Assembly (NCBI GenBank): GCA_025454275.1
Contig: JALOOS010000082.1
Coordinates: 1 to 8,480, forward strand
Direction: 5' to 3'
Source: Desulfobacterales bacterium
GTDB taxonomy: Bacteria > Desulfobacterota > Desulfobacteria > Desulfobacterales > SpSt-501
DNA: 8,480 nucleotides
How positions within the stretch are numbered: the first letter of the stretch is position 1; each line of letters begins with the position of its first letter. Positions 1 through 7,889 of this stretch are shown piece by piece. The notes beneath the pieces were generated by a model. It worked only from the letters and a program-made list of their open reading frames with translations, did no database searches and had not been told where the DNA came from. A program made the position numbers and the translations under genes.

Positions 1-1211
1 ACCAGCTGCATGATGGTGATGGCGAGCACGATCATCATGACGCTGCCGTAGGAGCTGCCCAGGGTGGTCGGAAAGCCGAGCGCTCCCAGGAACTTGGCCA
101 TGCCGGCGGAAAAGATGGCCCCCGGACCCTTGGATATCGCCGCCGCATACTCGGCCGGGGCCGCATAAAGGGTGCCGGCGATGATCAGGGCGAAGATGGC
201 CAGCATCATCTCCACGAACATGACCCCTCCGCCCACCGGGCGGGCATCCAGCTCGTTTTCGAGCTGCCGCGCCGTACCGGAGCTCGAGACGATGCTGTGC
301 CAGCCGGAGATGGCGCCGCAGGCGATGGTGACGAACATGATGGGCCAGATCGGGCCGATCGGGATCTTGAAGGTGGTGACCGCCGGCAGGGTGAAGTTCG
401 GGTGGGCGACGAAAACGCCGATGATCCCGAAGAGCAGGCCGAGAAACACGATGTAGGAGGCGACATAATTGATGGGCAGGGCAAAACGCCAGATCGGCAG
501 CACCGCCGCGAAGTAGCAAAAAACGAAGGCCATCAGCGCCCACAGCGGCCGGCTGGCCGAGAGCTCCTTGCCGATCAGCTGGTCGGAGGGCAGAATGCTG
601 CCCAGGTAGATGCCCGCGAGTGCGATCACCACGCAGACGACGGTGGTGAGGATGATGTCCTTCCTCCAGCGGTAGATCATCTGGCCGGCCAGGATGCCGC
701 CGATCGTCATGAAGAGCCAGGCCATGGGGGCGGCTTTGAGGCCGGTGGCCGTGCTGACCACGACGTTGCCGAAGGCGCCGGCGATGAGCAGCAGGTAAAA
801 ATAGATGAAGGAGAGCAGAATCCCCCGCGCCCGCGGAGAGATCAGCTTGTGGCTCAGCCCGCCGAAAGAGGCGCCGTCGTTGCGCATGGCCACCATGGCG
901 CTCGAATAGTCCTGGACCCATCCGATGAAAAGGGCCCCGCCCAGGATCCAGATCAGCGCCGGCAGCCATCCCCACTGGATGGCGATGATCGGCCCGATGA
1001 TCGGCGCAGCGCCGGCGATCGATTTGAACTGGTAGCCGAAGAGGATGTTTTTGCTCGTGGGCATGAACTCCACCCCGTCCATGTACATTTTGGCCGGGGT
1101 GGCGCGCTTGGGGTCTGACTTGATGATATGGGTATCAATGTGTTTGGCGTACACCCGGTAGCCGAAGATCGCCACCGCGAAGCCCAGCAGCAGGACAATG
1201 ACGGCATTCAT
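1..1211 (-). CDS. cstA: Carbon starvation protein CstA, N-terminal 403 codons (partial)
   Basis: An integral membrane transporter of the CstA family, whose studied members import pyruvate or peptides when carbon is scarce. The reverse strand reads open from ATG 1211 to the window edge. Visible family signatures are an N-terminal membrane segment (about residues 2-19), PTSKNILFGYQF (51-62), the SIAGAAPIIGP stretch (about 64-74), GWVQDYSSAMVAMRNDG (about 97-113), and ACGAISGWHSIVSSSGT (about 297-313). Hydrophobic helices alternate with short loops throughout. The start is well fixed: AAAGGAGG (1217-1224) lies 5 bases before the ATG. The C-terminus lies outside the window, so I cannot tell whether this is the short (about 550-600 residue) or long (about 700) form. 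Transcription probably starts at the sigma-54 promoter at 1499-1514, leaving a long leader. Family assignment is firm; the substrate is not visible from sequence. Confidence 0.93.
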   Translation of the reverse strand, partial: MNAVIVLLLGFAVAIFGYRVYAKHIDTHIIKSDPKRATPAKMYMDGVEFMPTSKNILFGYQFKSIAGAAPIIGPIIAIQWGWLPALIWILGGALFIGWVQDYSSAMVAMRNDGASFGGLSHKLISPRARGILLSFIYFYLLLIAGAFGNVVVSTATGLKAAPMAWLFMTIGGILAGQMIYRWRKDIILTTVVCVVIALAGIYLGSILPSDQLIGKELSASRPLWALMAFVFCYFAAVLPIWRFALPINYVASYIVFLGLLFGIIGVFVAHPNFTLPAVTTFKIPIGPIWPIMFVTIACGAISGWHSIVSSSGTARQLENELDARPVGGGVMFVEMMLAIFALIIAGTLYAAPAEYAAAISKGPGAIFSAGMAKFLGALGFPTTLGSSYGSVMMIVLAITIMQL

Positions 1212-1437
1212 AGAGACCTCCTTTCGTTCAGGTTCGTACACTCGGTCATCTCGGGCTGCGGTTCACGCTCCGCACCGAGGATGGAACGGGAAATGGCTGT
1301 AGCCGCCCGGTGAATCAGGGGGAGGCCGGCCATGAGAGCTGAAAGAAGATGCGGCCAGGCGAGATGGGATCAGGTCCGGTTCCGCTTGAAAGGGCTCTCA
1401 CGCCCCTGAATAGGGTCGAAGCGGCGGCTCCAGAGAT

Positions 1438-1456
1438 CTGCCGGCATCGCCGGCAG
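1438..1456 (-). repeat. Perfect GC-rich hairpin in the predicted cstA leader
   Basis: CTGCCGGC and GCCGGCAG are 8-base perfect inverted arms around a 3-base loop. If transcription starts near 1488, the hairpin occupies about nucleotides 33-51 of the cstA transcript. No T-run follows on the minus strand, so it is not a normal intrinsic terminator. It could stabilise the 5' end or take part in leader folding; no function is shown. Confidence 0.5.
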
Positions 1457-1498
1457 GCGCTCAAGGGACCCGAGACGCAATGGTCCGCTGATCGGCAA

Positions 1499-1514
1499 TG
1501 CAAATAAACTGCCA
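1499..1514 (-). promoter_or_regulatory. Sigma-54 (RpoN) -24/-12 promoter for cstA
   Basis: On the minus strand the sequence is TGGCAG-TTTAT-TTGCA. This matches the RpoN consensus TGGCAC-N5-TTGCW in 10 of 11 defined positions, with the required 10 bases between the GG and GC dinucleotides. The expected start of transcription is about 1488, giving a leader of roughly 277 nt before the cstA ATG. Nothing else lies downstream on that strand before cstA. If real, transcription needs an enhancer-binding activator; the palindrome at 1552-1571 is a candidate site. The match is seen in the sequence; activity is inferred. Confidence 0.7.
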
Positions 1515-1521
1515 GGGGTCC

Positions 1522-1533
1522 AAAATCGATTTT
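1522..1533. repeat. 12-bp perfect palindrome just upstream of the sigma-54 promoter
   Basis: AAAATCGATTTT is its own reverse complement. It ends 7 bases upstream of the -24 element and merges into an AT-rich tract (to about 1541). It may be a protein-binding site or a bend-prone segment between activator and promoter. It is AT-rich enough that chance is also possible. Confidence 0.35.
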
Positions 1534-1551
1534 AAATTTATCTGTCTGAAA

Positions 1552-1571
1552 TAACTAATAATAATTAGTTA
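1552..1571. promoter_or_regulatory. AT-rich inverted repeat, possible activator site upstream of the cstA promoter
   Basis: TAACTAAT and ATTAGTTA are perfect 8-base arms separated by AATA. The centre lies about 49 bp upstream of the -24 element, near position -74 relative to the predicted start. That is a little closer than most enhancer sites for sigma-54 activators but within reach. The symmetry is that of a dimeric regulator site. The stem would be weak as RNA and no T-run follows it, so a terminator role for degP is unlikely. Confidence 0.4.
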
Positions 1572-1652
1572 AAGCCGGAAAGCGGGGAAACCGCCGAAAG
1601 CGGAGCAGTGACGAGATTTTTTCCAAGGTGAAAAGAATTGAATACGATCCGT

Positions 1653-3074
1653 TTAAAGGTCGACCGTGACGTAGTAGCCCTGCTCGCCGCGTTGAATCAA
1701 CAGCACGACCGAGCTCTTGTACCGCGATTTGATGACGGCCTTGCGGAACTCCTCGCTGCTGGAAACAGCCGCGTCGTCGATCTGGCGGATGACATCCCCG
1801 GGCCGGGCGCCGATGCGGGCAAGCTGCGATCCGCTCTTGACCTCCGTGACCAACACCCCCTCCCGGGCTGAGATACGGTGCTCCCGGCGGTTCTTGGCCG
1901 TGAGCTCCTGGATCCTTACCCCCAGGAGATCCCAGGCCAGCTCGTCGGCCTTCTCGACCGGAAAGAGCCTTGTCCTGACGCCGGCTGTCAGCGTCCGCCC
2001 GTTGCGCCAGGCCTGGATCTCGAGGGTTTCGCCCGCGGTTACCGCGCGCGTGGCGGCCATGTAGTCCTCCAGATCCGCAATTTTGCGGGGGCCGACGGCA
2101 AGGAGCACGTCCCCCTCGCGCAGGCCGGCCGCCTGGGCCGGGCTCCCCGGCTCCACCGCACGGATCATGGCCCCCTTGCGGCCGGGGTATTTCAAGTACT
2201 GGGCGAGCCGCTCGTCCAGCTCCTGGGCCGCGATGCCGATCCAGGCCGGCTGGACCTCCCCGTACTGGATCAGGTTGGCGACGATCTTTTTGGCCTTGCT
2301 GATCGGAATGGCAAAGCCGATCCCCTGGGCCTTGGCGTAGATGGCGGTGTTGATCCCCACCAGCTCGCCGTTGATGTTGAGCAGGGGGCCGCCGGAGTTG
2401 CCGGGGTTGATCGAGGCGTCGATCTGGATGAAGTCGTGCAGCACGCGGTCATCGGCGCGGATGCTGCGGTGGATGGCGCTCACGACCCCGGTTGTGACCG
2501 TGTGCGAGAAGCCGAAGGGGTTCCCGATCGCGATCACCGTCTCGCCGATCATGAGGTCGTCGCTCTGCCCCATCGCGATCGCAGGCAGCTTTTCGGTCGC
2601 ATCGATCTTGAGCACCGCCAGGTCCGAATCCGGGTCGGCGCCGATGATCCGGGCCTCGAATTCGCGCCGGTCCTCCAGCACCACGGTGATGGTGCCGGAG
2701 CGCTGGATGACGTGGGCGTTGGTGAGGATCAACCCGCGCTCCCCGTCGATGATGACCCCCGAGCCGAGGCTGGCGGTCTGGCGGCGCTGCTCGAAGCCGG
2801 GGTCGAAAAAGTCCTTGAAGAACTCTTCGAAAAAGGGGTTTCGGAACCCGAAGCCCGAGAACGGGTTCGGCCGGGTGCGGGCCTCGACGGCGGAGCTGAT
2901 GTTGACCACCGCAGGCCGTGCCTTGCGCACGGCCTTCACGATCGGGCTCTCCCGCAGGCTCTCCTCGGCTCCGGCCGCCAATAGCGGCCAGAGGATCAGG
3001 GTGACCAGAAAGGCTGAGACGCAGCTGCAAACGGATATCCGGCGAGTCGGTTCGGCTGTTGGCATTTTCGACAA
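1653..3074 (-). CDS. degP: Periplasmic serine endoprotease, HtrA/DegP-DegQ family
   Basis: A trypsin-like protease and chaperone that degrades or holds misfolded proteins in the periplasm. The 473 residues fit the family (about 450-500). A signal peptide is visible: basic RR at 11-12, a hydrophobic core at about 19-34, and a likely cut after AGA at about 36. The protease domain spans about 40-270 with the triad His121 (TNAHV), Asp151 (DSDLAVL) and Ser227 (NPGNSGGP). Two PDZ domains follow at about 276-372 and 376-473. The Phe-rich FFEEFFKDFF stretch near 81-90 lies in the LA-loop region. The start is uncertain: TTG 3074 or ATG 3065 (470 residues), neither with a Shine-Dalgarno sequence; an in-frame stop at 3081-3083 rules out anything further upstream. 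DegP versus DegQ cannot be settled from the sequence. It diverges from the radical SAM gene across 101 bp. Confidence 0.93.
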   Translation of the reverse strand: MSKMPTAEPTRRISVCSCVSAFLVTLILWPLLAAGAEESLRESPIVKAVRKARPAVVNISSAVEARTRPNPFSGFGFRNPFFEEFFKDFFDPGFEQRRQTASLGSGVIIDGERGLILTNAHVIQRSGTITVVLEDRREFEARIIGADPDSDLAVLKIDATEKLPAIAMGQSDDLMIGETVIAIGNPFGFSHTVTTGVVSAIHRSIRADDRVLHDFIQIDASINPGNSGGPLLNINGELVGINTAIYAKAQGIGFAIPISKAKKIVANLIQYGEVQPAWIGIAAQELDERLAQYLKYPGRKGAMIRAVEPGSPAQAAGLREGDVLLAVGPRKIADLEDYMAATRAVTAGETLEIQAWRNGRTLTAGVRTRLFPVEKADELAWDLLGVRIQELTAKNRREHRISAREGVLVTEVKSGSQLARIGARPGDVIRQIDDAAVSSSEEFRKAVIKSRYKSSVVLLIQRGEQGYYVTVDL

Positions 3075-3100
3075 AATGGGTTAAACAATAAAATTTTGGA

Positions 3101-3123
3101 CACCCGGCGCCGCACCCGGCGCC
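3101..3123. repeat. 12-bp tandem repeat in the divergent degP/radical SAM promoter region
   Basis: The 11-mer CACCCGGCGCC occurs at 3101-3111 and again at 3113-3123, a period of 12 bp, with a GGCGCC palindrome in each copy. It sits in the short gap between divergent starts, about 27 bp upstream of degP. Two like sites about one helical turn apart could bind a regulator on one face of the DNA, but in GC-rich DNA a chance duplication is possible. Confidence 0.4.
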
Positions 3124-3137
3124 CATACCGTTCAACA

Positions 3138-3143
3138 TATACT
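3138..3143 (+). promoter_or_regulatory. Tentative -10 element for the radical SAM-rng operon
   Basis: TATACT matches the sigma-70 -10 consensus in 5 of 6 bases and stands in an AT-rich island 33 bases before the downstream ATG. There is no recognisable -35 about 17 bases upstream, where the tandem repeat lies. An activator bound at the repeat could compensate, but this is speculative. Confidence 0.3.
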
Positions 3144-3175
3144 TCTTAGGGCCGCACGGCAACCCGGTCCGCCGC

Positions 3176-5662
3176 ATGCCGAACGATACGATCGACCAGA
3201 TCCTCGCGCGAGTCGAAAAGCCCAGCCGCTACCTGGGCACCGAGGTCAATTCGGTCCGCAAAGACCCCGGGACGGTGAAGCTGCGCTTCGCCCTCGCCTT
3301 TCCCGACCTGTATGAGATCGGCATGTCCCATTTCGGGCTGCAGATCCTCTACGGCATTCTGAACCGCCGGCCGGAGATCGCGGCCGAGCGGGTGTTCGCA
3401 CCGGCGCCGGACATGGAGCAGGAGCTGCGTGCCAGCGGCACCCCGCTCTTCAGCCTCGAAACCCGCACCCCGCTCCAGCGTTTCGACATTATCGGCTTCA
3501 GCCTGCTGTATGAGCTCAACTACACCAATGTACTGACGATCCTGGAGCTCGCCGGGATCCCCTTTTTCGCAGCCGAGCGCACCCGGCGGCATCCCTTCAT
3601 CGTGGCCGGCGGCCCCTGCACCTGCAACCCGGAGCCGGTGGCCGATTTTTTCGATGCGATCGTGGTGGGGGACGGCGAAGAGGTGGTGCTCGAGCTGGCC
3701 CGCGCCTGGCTGGAGTGGAAAGCGGGCGGTTCCGACCGCGAGGCGCTCCTGCGCCGCTGGTCCGGGATCGAGGGGGTCTATGTCCCGAGCTTTTTCGACC
3801 CGTGCCCGGATGAGCATGGGTCCCAGCGGCTGATCCCCCGTTTTGCCGATTACACCCGGGTCCGGCGGGCCGTCGTCGCCGATCTCGATGCGGTCTTTTT
3901 TCCGGACCGGCCGATCGTCCCCTTCGGCAAGCCGGTCCATGACCGGCTGAGGCTCGAAGTCGCGCGGGGCTGCACCCGCGGGTGCCGCTTCTGCCAGGCC
4001 GGAATGATCTACCGTCCGGTGCGCGAGCGGGCGCCGGGGCGGCTGATCGATCTGGCGCAGGCCGCGCTGGCCGCAACGGGCTACGAGGAGCTCTCGCTGC
4101 TCTCCCTCAGCACCGGCGACTACGGCTGCATCGGGGGGCTGATGGAGCAGCTGATGGCGCGCTTCGCCCGGGAGCGGGTGGCGGTCTCGCTCCCCTCGCT
4201 CAGGGCCGGGACCCTGACGCCTGATTTGATGGAGCTGATCCGCCAGGTTCGAAAGACCGGTTTCACCATCGCCCCCGAGGCCGGCAGCCAACGGCTCCGG
4301 GATGTCATCAACAAGAACGTGACCGAGGCGGATATCGTCGCCACCGTGCAGGATGCCTTCGCCGGTGGCTGGCAGCTGATCAAACTCTATTTCATGATCG
4401 GGCTGCCGACCGAAACCGAGTCGGACCTGGCCGAGATCGTCTCCCTGGTGCGCCGGCTCTCCCGCCTCAAGGGCTCCGGGCGGCGGCGCGGGCAGATCAA
4501 CGTGAGCGCGGCGACCTTCATCCCCAAGCCCCATACACCCTTCCAGTGGGAGGGCCAGCTGTCGCTGTCCGAATCCCGCGCGCGCCTCGAGTTGCTCCGC
4601 GAGCGGCTCGATGGGCCGGGCATCCAGTTCAAGTGGCAGAACCCGGAGATGAGCCTCCTCGAAGGGGTCTGGGCCCGCGGCGACCGTCGACTCAGCCGTG
4701 CTTTGATCGCCGCCTACCGCCGGGGGTGCCGGTTCGACGGCTGGGGGGACCGGTTCGACTTTTCCGCCTGGATGGAGGCATTTGCCGAAACCGGGGTCGA
4801 CCCATTTTTCTACGCGATCCGGCCGCGCGGTTTGAACGAGCCCCTGCCCTGGGATGCCATCGATACGGGGGTCACCAAGTCGTTTCTGGCCGGCGAACGT
4901 GAACGGGCCATCAACTCCCGGCCCACTTCCGACTGCCGCTGGGGGGAATGCCAGGGGTGCGGGGTCTGCGATGACGGGTCCCTCGAACCCCGGGTGCACC
5001 GGTCGATGCCGCCGGCCGCAGTCCCGCCGGCAGCCGGAGGCAGGGGTCCGGTCTACACGAAAATCCAGGTTGCCTACGCCAAGACCGGCCCGGCCCGGTT
5101 CCTGGGCCACCTGGAGCTTGCGAACATCATGCTGCGGGGCCTGCGGCGCGCCGCCATCCCGGTCAAGTTCTCCGAAGGATTCCATCCGAAACCCAAGGTC
5201 TCCTTCGACAACCCGCTCCCCACCGGGATCGAAAGCGAAGAGGAGCGCCTGGTGATCACGGTCCCCGCGGGCGTGAACCCGGCGGCCGTCCTGGACGGCC
5301 TGAACGCCGCCCTCCCCGAGGGGCTTCGCGTCCACACCTGCAGCACGGAACTGAGTCCCGCCCCGGCGGCCGTCACCTTCCGGGTCAGCTTTGCGGCGCC
5401 GGTTGCGATCGCAAGCCCGGACCCCGGAGCCGATACTTCGCTCGAGGTCTCCACCCATCAGGGGAAGTTGAAAAAATTCGAGCTTAGGGATATTCTGTTT
5501 GATATGAAGGTGCTGGGCCCCCGGCAGCTCGAACTCACTCTCAGCGCTGTGCCGGGAAAGAGCGTGCGGCCGGGCGAGCTCCTGACGCAGATCTTCGGGG
5601 TGCCCGCGAGCGCGGTCCGCAGCGCCCTCATCCGCAAGCTCCGGCAGCCGCCGTCCGTGTGA
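3176..5662 (+). CDS. Radical SAM protein (TIGR03960 type) fused to a DUF2344 domain
   Basis: An 828-residue protein of uncharacterised function. Residues 1-240 resemble the B12-binding-like N-terminal part of the TIGR03960 family. The radical SAM core follows, with CTRGCRFC supplying Cys266, Cys270 and Cys273 (CX3CX2C) for the [4Fe-4S] cluster that cleaves S-adenosylmethionine. GDGEE (166-170) and APEAGSQRLRD (366-376) are typical of this branch. A second cysteine group, C587-x4-C592-x2-C595-x2-C598, could hold another iron-sulfur cluster. From about 625 onward the sequence (TKIQVAYAKTGPARFLGHLE, then FSEGFHPKPKVSF) is the DUF2344 or 'radical SAM-linked' domain, a separate protein in some bacteria. 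RNase G follows after 4 bases, an association seen widely for this family; a role in RNA modification or processing is therefore inferred, not shown. ATG 3176 is the first usable start in frame but has no Shine-Dalgarno sequence. The reaction and substrate are unknown. Confidence 0.9.
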   Translation: MPNDTIDQILARVEKPSRYLGTEVNSVRKDPGTVKLRFALAFPDLYEIGMSHFGLQILYGILNRRPEIAAERVFAPAPDMEQELRASGTPLFSLETRTPLQRFDIIGFSLLYELNYTNVLTILELAGIPFFAAERTRRHPFIVAGGPCTCNPEPVADFFDAIVVGDGEEVVLELARAWLEWKAGGSDREALLRRWSGIEGVYVPSFFDPCPDEHGSQRLIPRFADYTRVRRAVVADLDAVFFPDRPIVPFGKPVHDRLRLEVARGCTRGCRFCQAGMIYRPVRERAPGRLIDLAQAALAATGYEELSLLSLSTGDYGCIGGLMEQLMARFARERVAVSLPSLRAGTLTPDLMELIRQVRKTGFTIAPEAGSQRLRDVINKNVTEADIVATVQDAFAGGWQLIKLYFMIGLPTETESDLAEIVSLVRRLSRLKGSGRRRGQINVSAATFIPKPHTPFQWEGQLSLSESRARLELLRERLDGPGIQFKWQNPEMSLLEGVWARGDRRLSRALIAAYRRGCRFDGWGDRFDFSAWMEAFAETGVDPFFYAIRPRGLNEPLPWDAIDTGVTKSFLAGERERAINSRPTSDCRWGECQGCGVCDDGSLEPRVHRSMPPAAVPPAAGGRGPVYTKIQVAYAKTGPARFLGHLELANIMLRGLRRAAIPVKFSEGFHPKPKVSFDNPLPTGIESEEERLVITVPAGVNPAAVLDGLNAALPEGLRVHTCSTELSPAPAAVTFRVSFAAPVAIASPDPGADTSLEVSTHQGKLKKFELRDILFDMKVLGPRQLELTLSAVPGKSVRPGELLTQIFGVPASAVRSALIRKLRQPPSV
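5468..5496 (+). promoter_or_regulatory. Possible internal promoter for rng inside the radical SAM gene
   Basis: TTGAAA (5468-5473) and TATTCT (5491-5496) are separated by 17 bases and match the sigma-70 consensus in 5 of 6 and 4 of 6 positions. They lie in a stretch (5465-5509) of about 31% GC inside an otherwise strongly GC-rich gene. The predicted start, about 5503, is some 165 bases upstream of the rng ATG. The low GC may instead reflect the Lys/Phe/Asp/Ile-rich peptide encoded there. Confidence 0.33.
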
Positions 5663-5666
5663 GCCC

Positions 5667-7205
<1,539 letters not shown>

Positions 7206-7252
7206 CCCCCCATCCGGTCGGCGTTCCGGCGCGTGGTGGCGGTCCCCGACTA

Positions 7253-7281
7253 TTGACACACTGGGCAAAGTGTGATTCATT
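7253..7281 (+). promoter_or_regulatory. Sigma-70 promoter for the rpmH-rnpA-yidD-yidC cluster
   Basis: A perfect TTGACA -35 box (7253-7258) is followed after 17 bases by TTCATT (7276-7281), which matches the -10 consensus in only 3 of 6 positions but has a TG (7272-7273) just upstream, as in extended -10 promoters. The predicted start is near 7288, with a leader of about 106 nt before rpmH. It stands just after the rng stop, so the ribosomal cluster can be expressed independently. Confidence 0.6.
7257..7274. repeat. Inverted repeat between the -35 and -10 boxes of the rpmH promoter
   Basis: CACACT (7257-7262) and AGTGTG (7269-7274) are perfect 6-base inverted arms around GGGCAA. They overlap the end of the -35 box and fill the spacer, so a protein bound here would block RNA polymerase. 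The repeat is not followed by a T-run and so is not an intrinsic terminator for rng. The arms are short and chance cannot be excluded. Confidence 0.4.
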
Positions 7282-7393
7282 TCAAAGGTTTTTCATTACC
7301 AACGGTCCATTTCAGATGCCGTCATGAAAAGTTGCCTCCCGATCTGCGGACCTTTCGATGGCGGCGTTGGGAAAATGATGAAAGGGTAGAGCT

Positions 7394-7612
7394 ATGAAAC
7401 GGACATTTCAACCGAGCAGGCTCAAACGCGCCCGCAACCACGGGTTCCGCAAGCGGATGTCTACCAAGGCCGGCCGTGCGGTGATCAACCGGCGCCGCGC
7501 CAAGGGCCGCAAGCGGCTGGCCGGCCGCCCGAGCGGTGCGCTTTTTCCTGAGAAAGGAAGACCGGCTCCTAAAGCGAGCCGACTTTCTCGCGCTGTCGCA
7601 GGCCGGCCGTAG
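7394..7612 (+). CDS. rpmH: 50S ribosomal protein L34 with a 28-residue C-terminal extension
   Basis: A very basic small protein of the large ribosomal subunit that contacts 23S rRNA. Residues 1-44 are an ordinary complete L34: MKRTFQPSRLKRARNHGFRK at the start and RAKGRKRL near the end. Most bacteria stop there, at 44-50 residues. Here codon 45 is CGC and the frame continues through a Pro/Ala/Arg-rich tail to TAG 7610-7612, giving 72 residues. The last 77 bases overlap rnpA in another frame, so the tail is overprinted on the rnpA start. AAAGGG (7381-7386) stands 7 bases before the ATG. A stop-loss is the simple reading; a sequence error creating a frameshift is the alternative, and the tail shows no recognisable motif. 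The L34 identity is certain; the functional value of the tail is not. Confidence 0.95.
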   Translation: MKRTFQPSRLKRARNHGFRKRMSTKAGRAVINRRRAKGRKRLAGRPSGALFPEKGRPAPKASRLSRAVAGRP

Positions 7613-7889
7613 GGTTTACGGCGGACTCTTCTTGGCGCTGGCGGCATCCAACCGGGTCGGCCGCCCGCGCCTGGGAATCACGGTCAGCCGCAAGGTCGGC
7701 GGTGCGGTCCAGCGCAACCGCATCAAGCGTCTGGTGCGCGAATATTTCCGGTTGAACCGCCAGCGGCTGAAGCTGAGCGGGGATATCAACATCATAGCCC
7801 GAAGCGGTGCGGCGGGGCTCAGCAACCACGAGCTGCGGCAGGCCATCGAGGCGTTGTTTGAAAAAGTTGCAAAGCCAATCGGCGGTTAG
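7536..7889 (+). CDS. rnpA: Ribonuclease P protein component
   Basis: The protein subunit of RNase P, which helps the catalytic RNA bind and cut the 5' leader of precursor tRNAs. At 117 residues it has the normal length. The start motif KEDRLLKRADF (7-17) and the RNA-binding RNR signature, here QRNRIKRLVREYFR (59-72), are clear, and SGDINIIAR (81-89) matches the conserved C-terminal strand. GTG 7536 is the only standard start in frame: an in-frame TGA at 7482-7484 closes the upstream side and no ATG, GTG or TTG lies between. No Shine-Dalgarno sequence precedes it. It begins inside the extended rpmH frame, 77 bases before that frame ends, so ordinary stop-start coupling is not available. Its 3' end overlaps yidD. 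Confidence 0.96.
   Translation: MRFFLRKEDRLLKRADFLALSQAGRRVYGGLFLALAASNRVGRPRLGITVSRKVGGAVQRNRIKRLVREYFRLNRQRLKLSGDINIIARSGAAGLSNHELRQAIEALFEKVAKPIGG

Larger units (their letters stand above)
1212..1652. other. Intergenic region between degP and cstA (441 bp)
   Basis: No credible gene was found here. The half next to degP (about 1500-1652) is AT-rich and holds two palindromes (1552-1571 and 1522-1533) and a sigma-54 promoter pointing to cstA. The half next to cstA (1212-1488) is GC-rich and would be the untranslated leader of cstA, with a strong hairpin at 1438-1456. I found no convincing intrinsic terminator for degP: a short GC stem near 1590-1602 has no adequate U-tract on the minus strand. 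Confidence 0.7.

Noticed and set aside
297..1118. A 273-codon open frame on the plus strand opposite cstA
   Set aside because: It is a register mirror of cstA, and its highly charged low-complexity product is typical of antisense to membrane-protein codons.
1315..1503. A 62-codon minus-strand frame in the degP-cstA gap
   Set aside because: It begins with a TTG that is part of the sigma-54 -12 box, has no Shine-Dalgarno sequence and no recognisable product.
1552..1602. Intrinsic terminator for degP
   Set aside because: The AT-only stem at 1552-1571 is too weak and the GC stem at about 1590-1602 has only four pairs; neither is followed by a proper U-tract on the minus strand.
1878..2984. A 368-codon open frame on the plus strand opposite degP
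   Set aside because: It is a register mirror of degP, rich in Asp, Gly, Val and Arg, with no fold signature.
7206..7393. oriC or DnaA boxes next to rpmH
   Set aside because: rpmH is often near dnaA and the origin, so I looked for TTATCCACA-like boxes. None is present and the upstream gene is rng.
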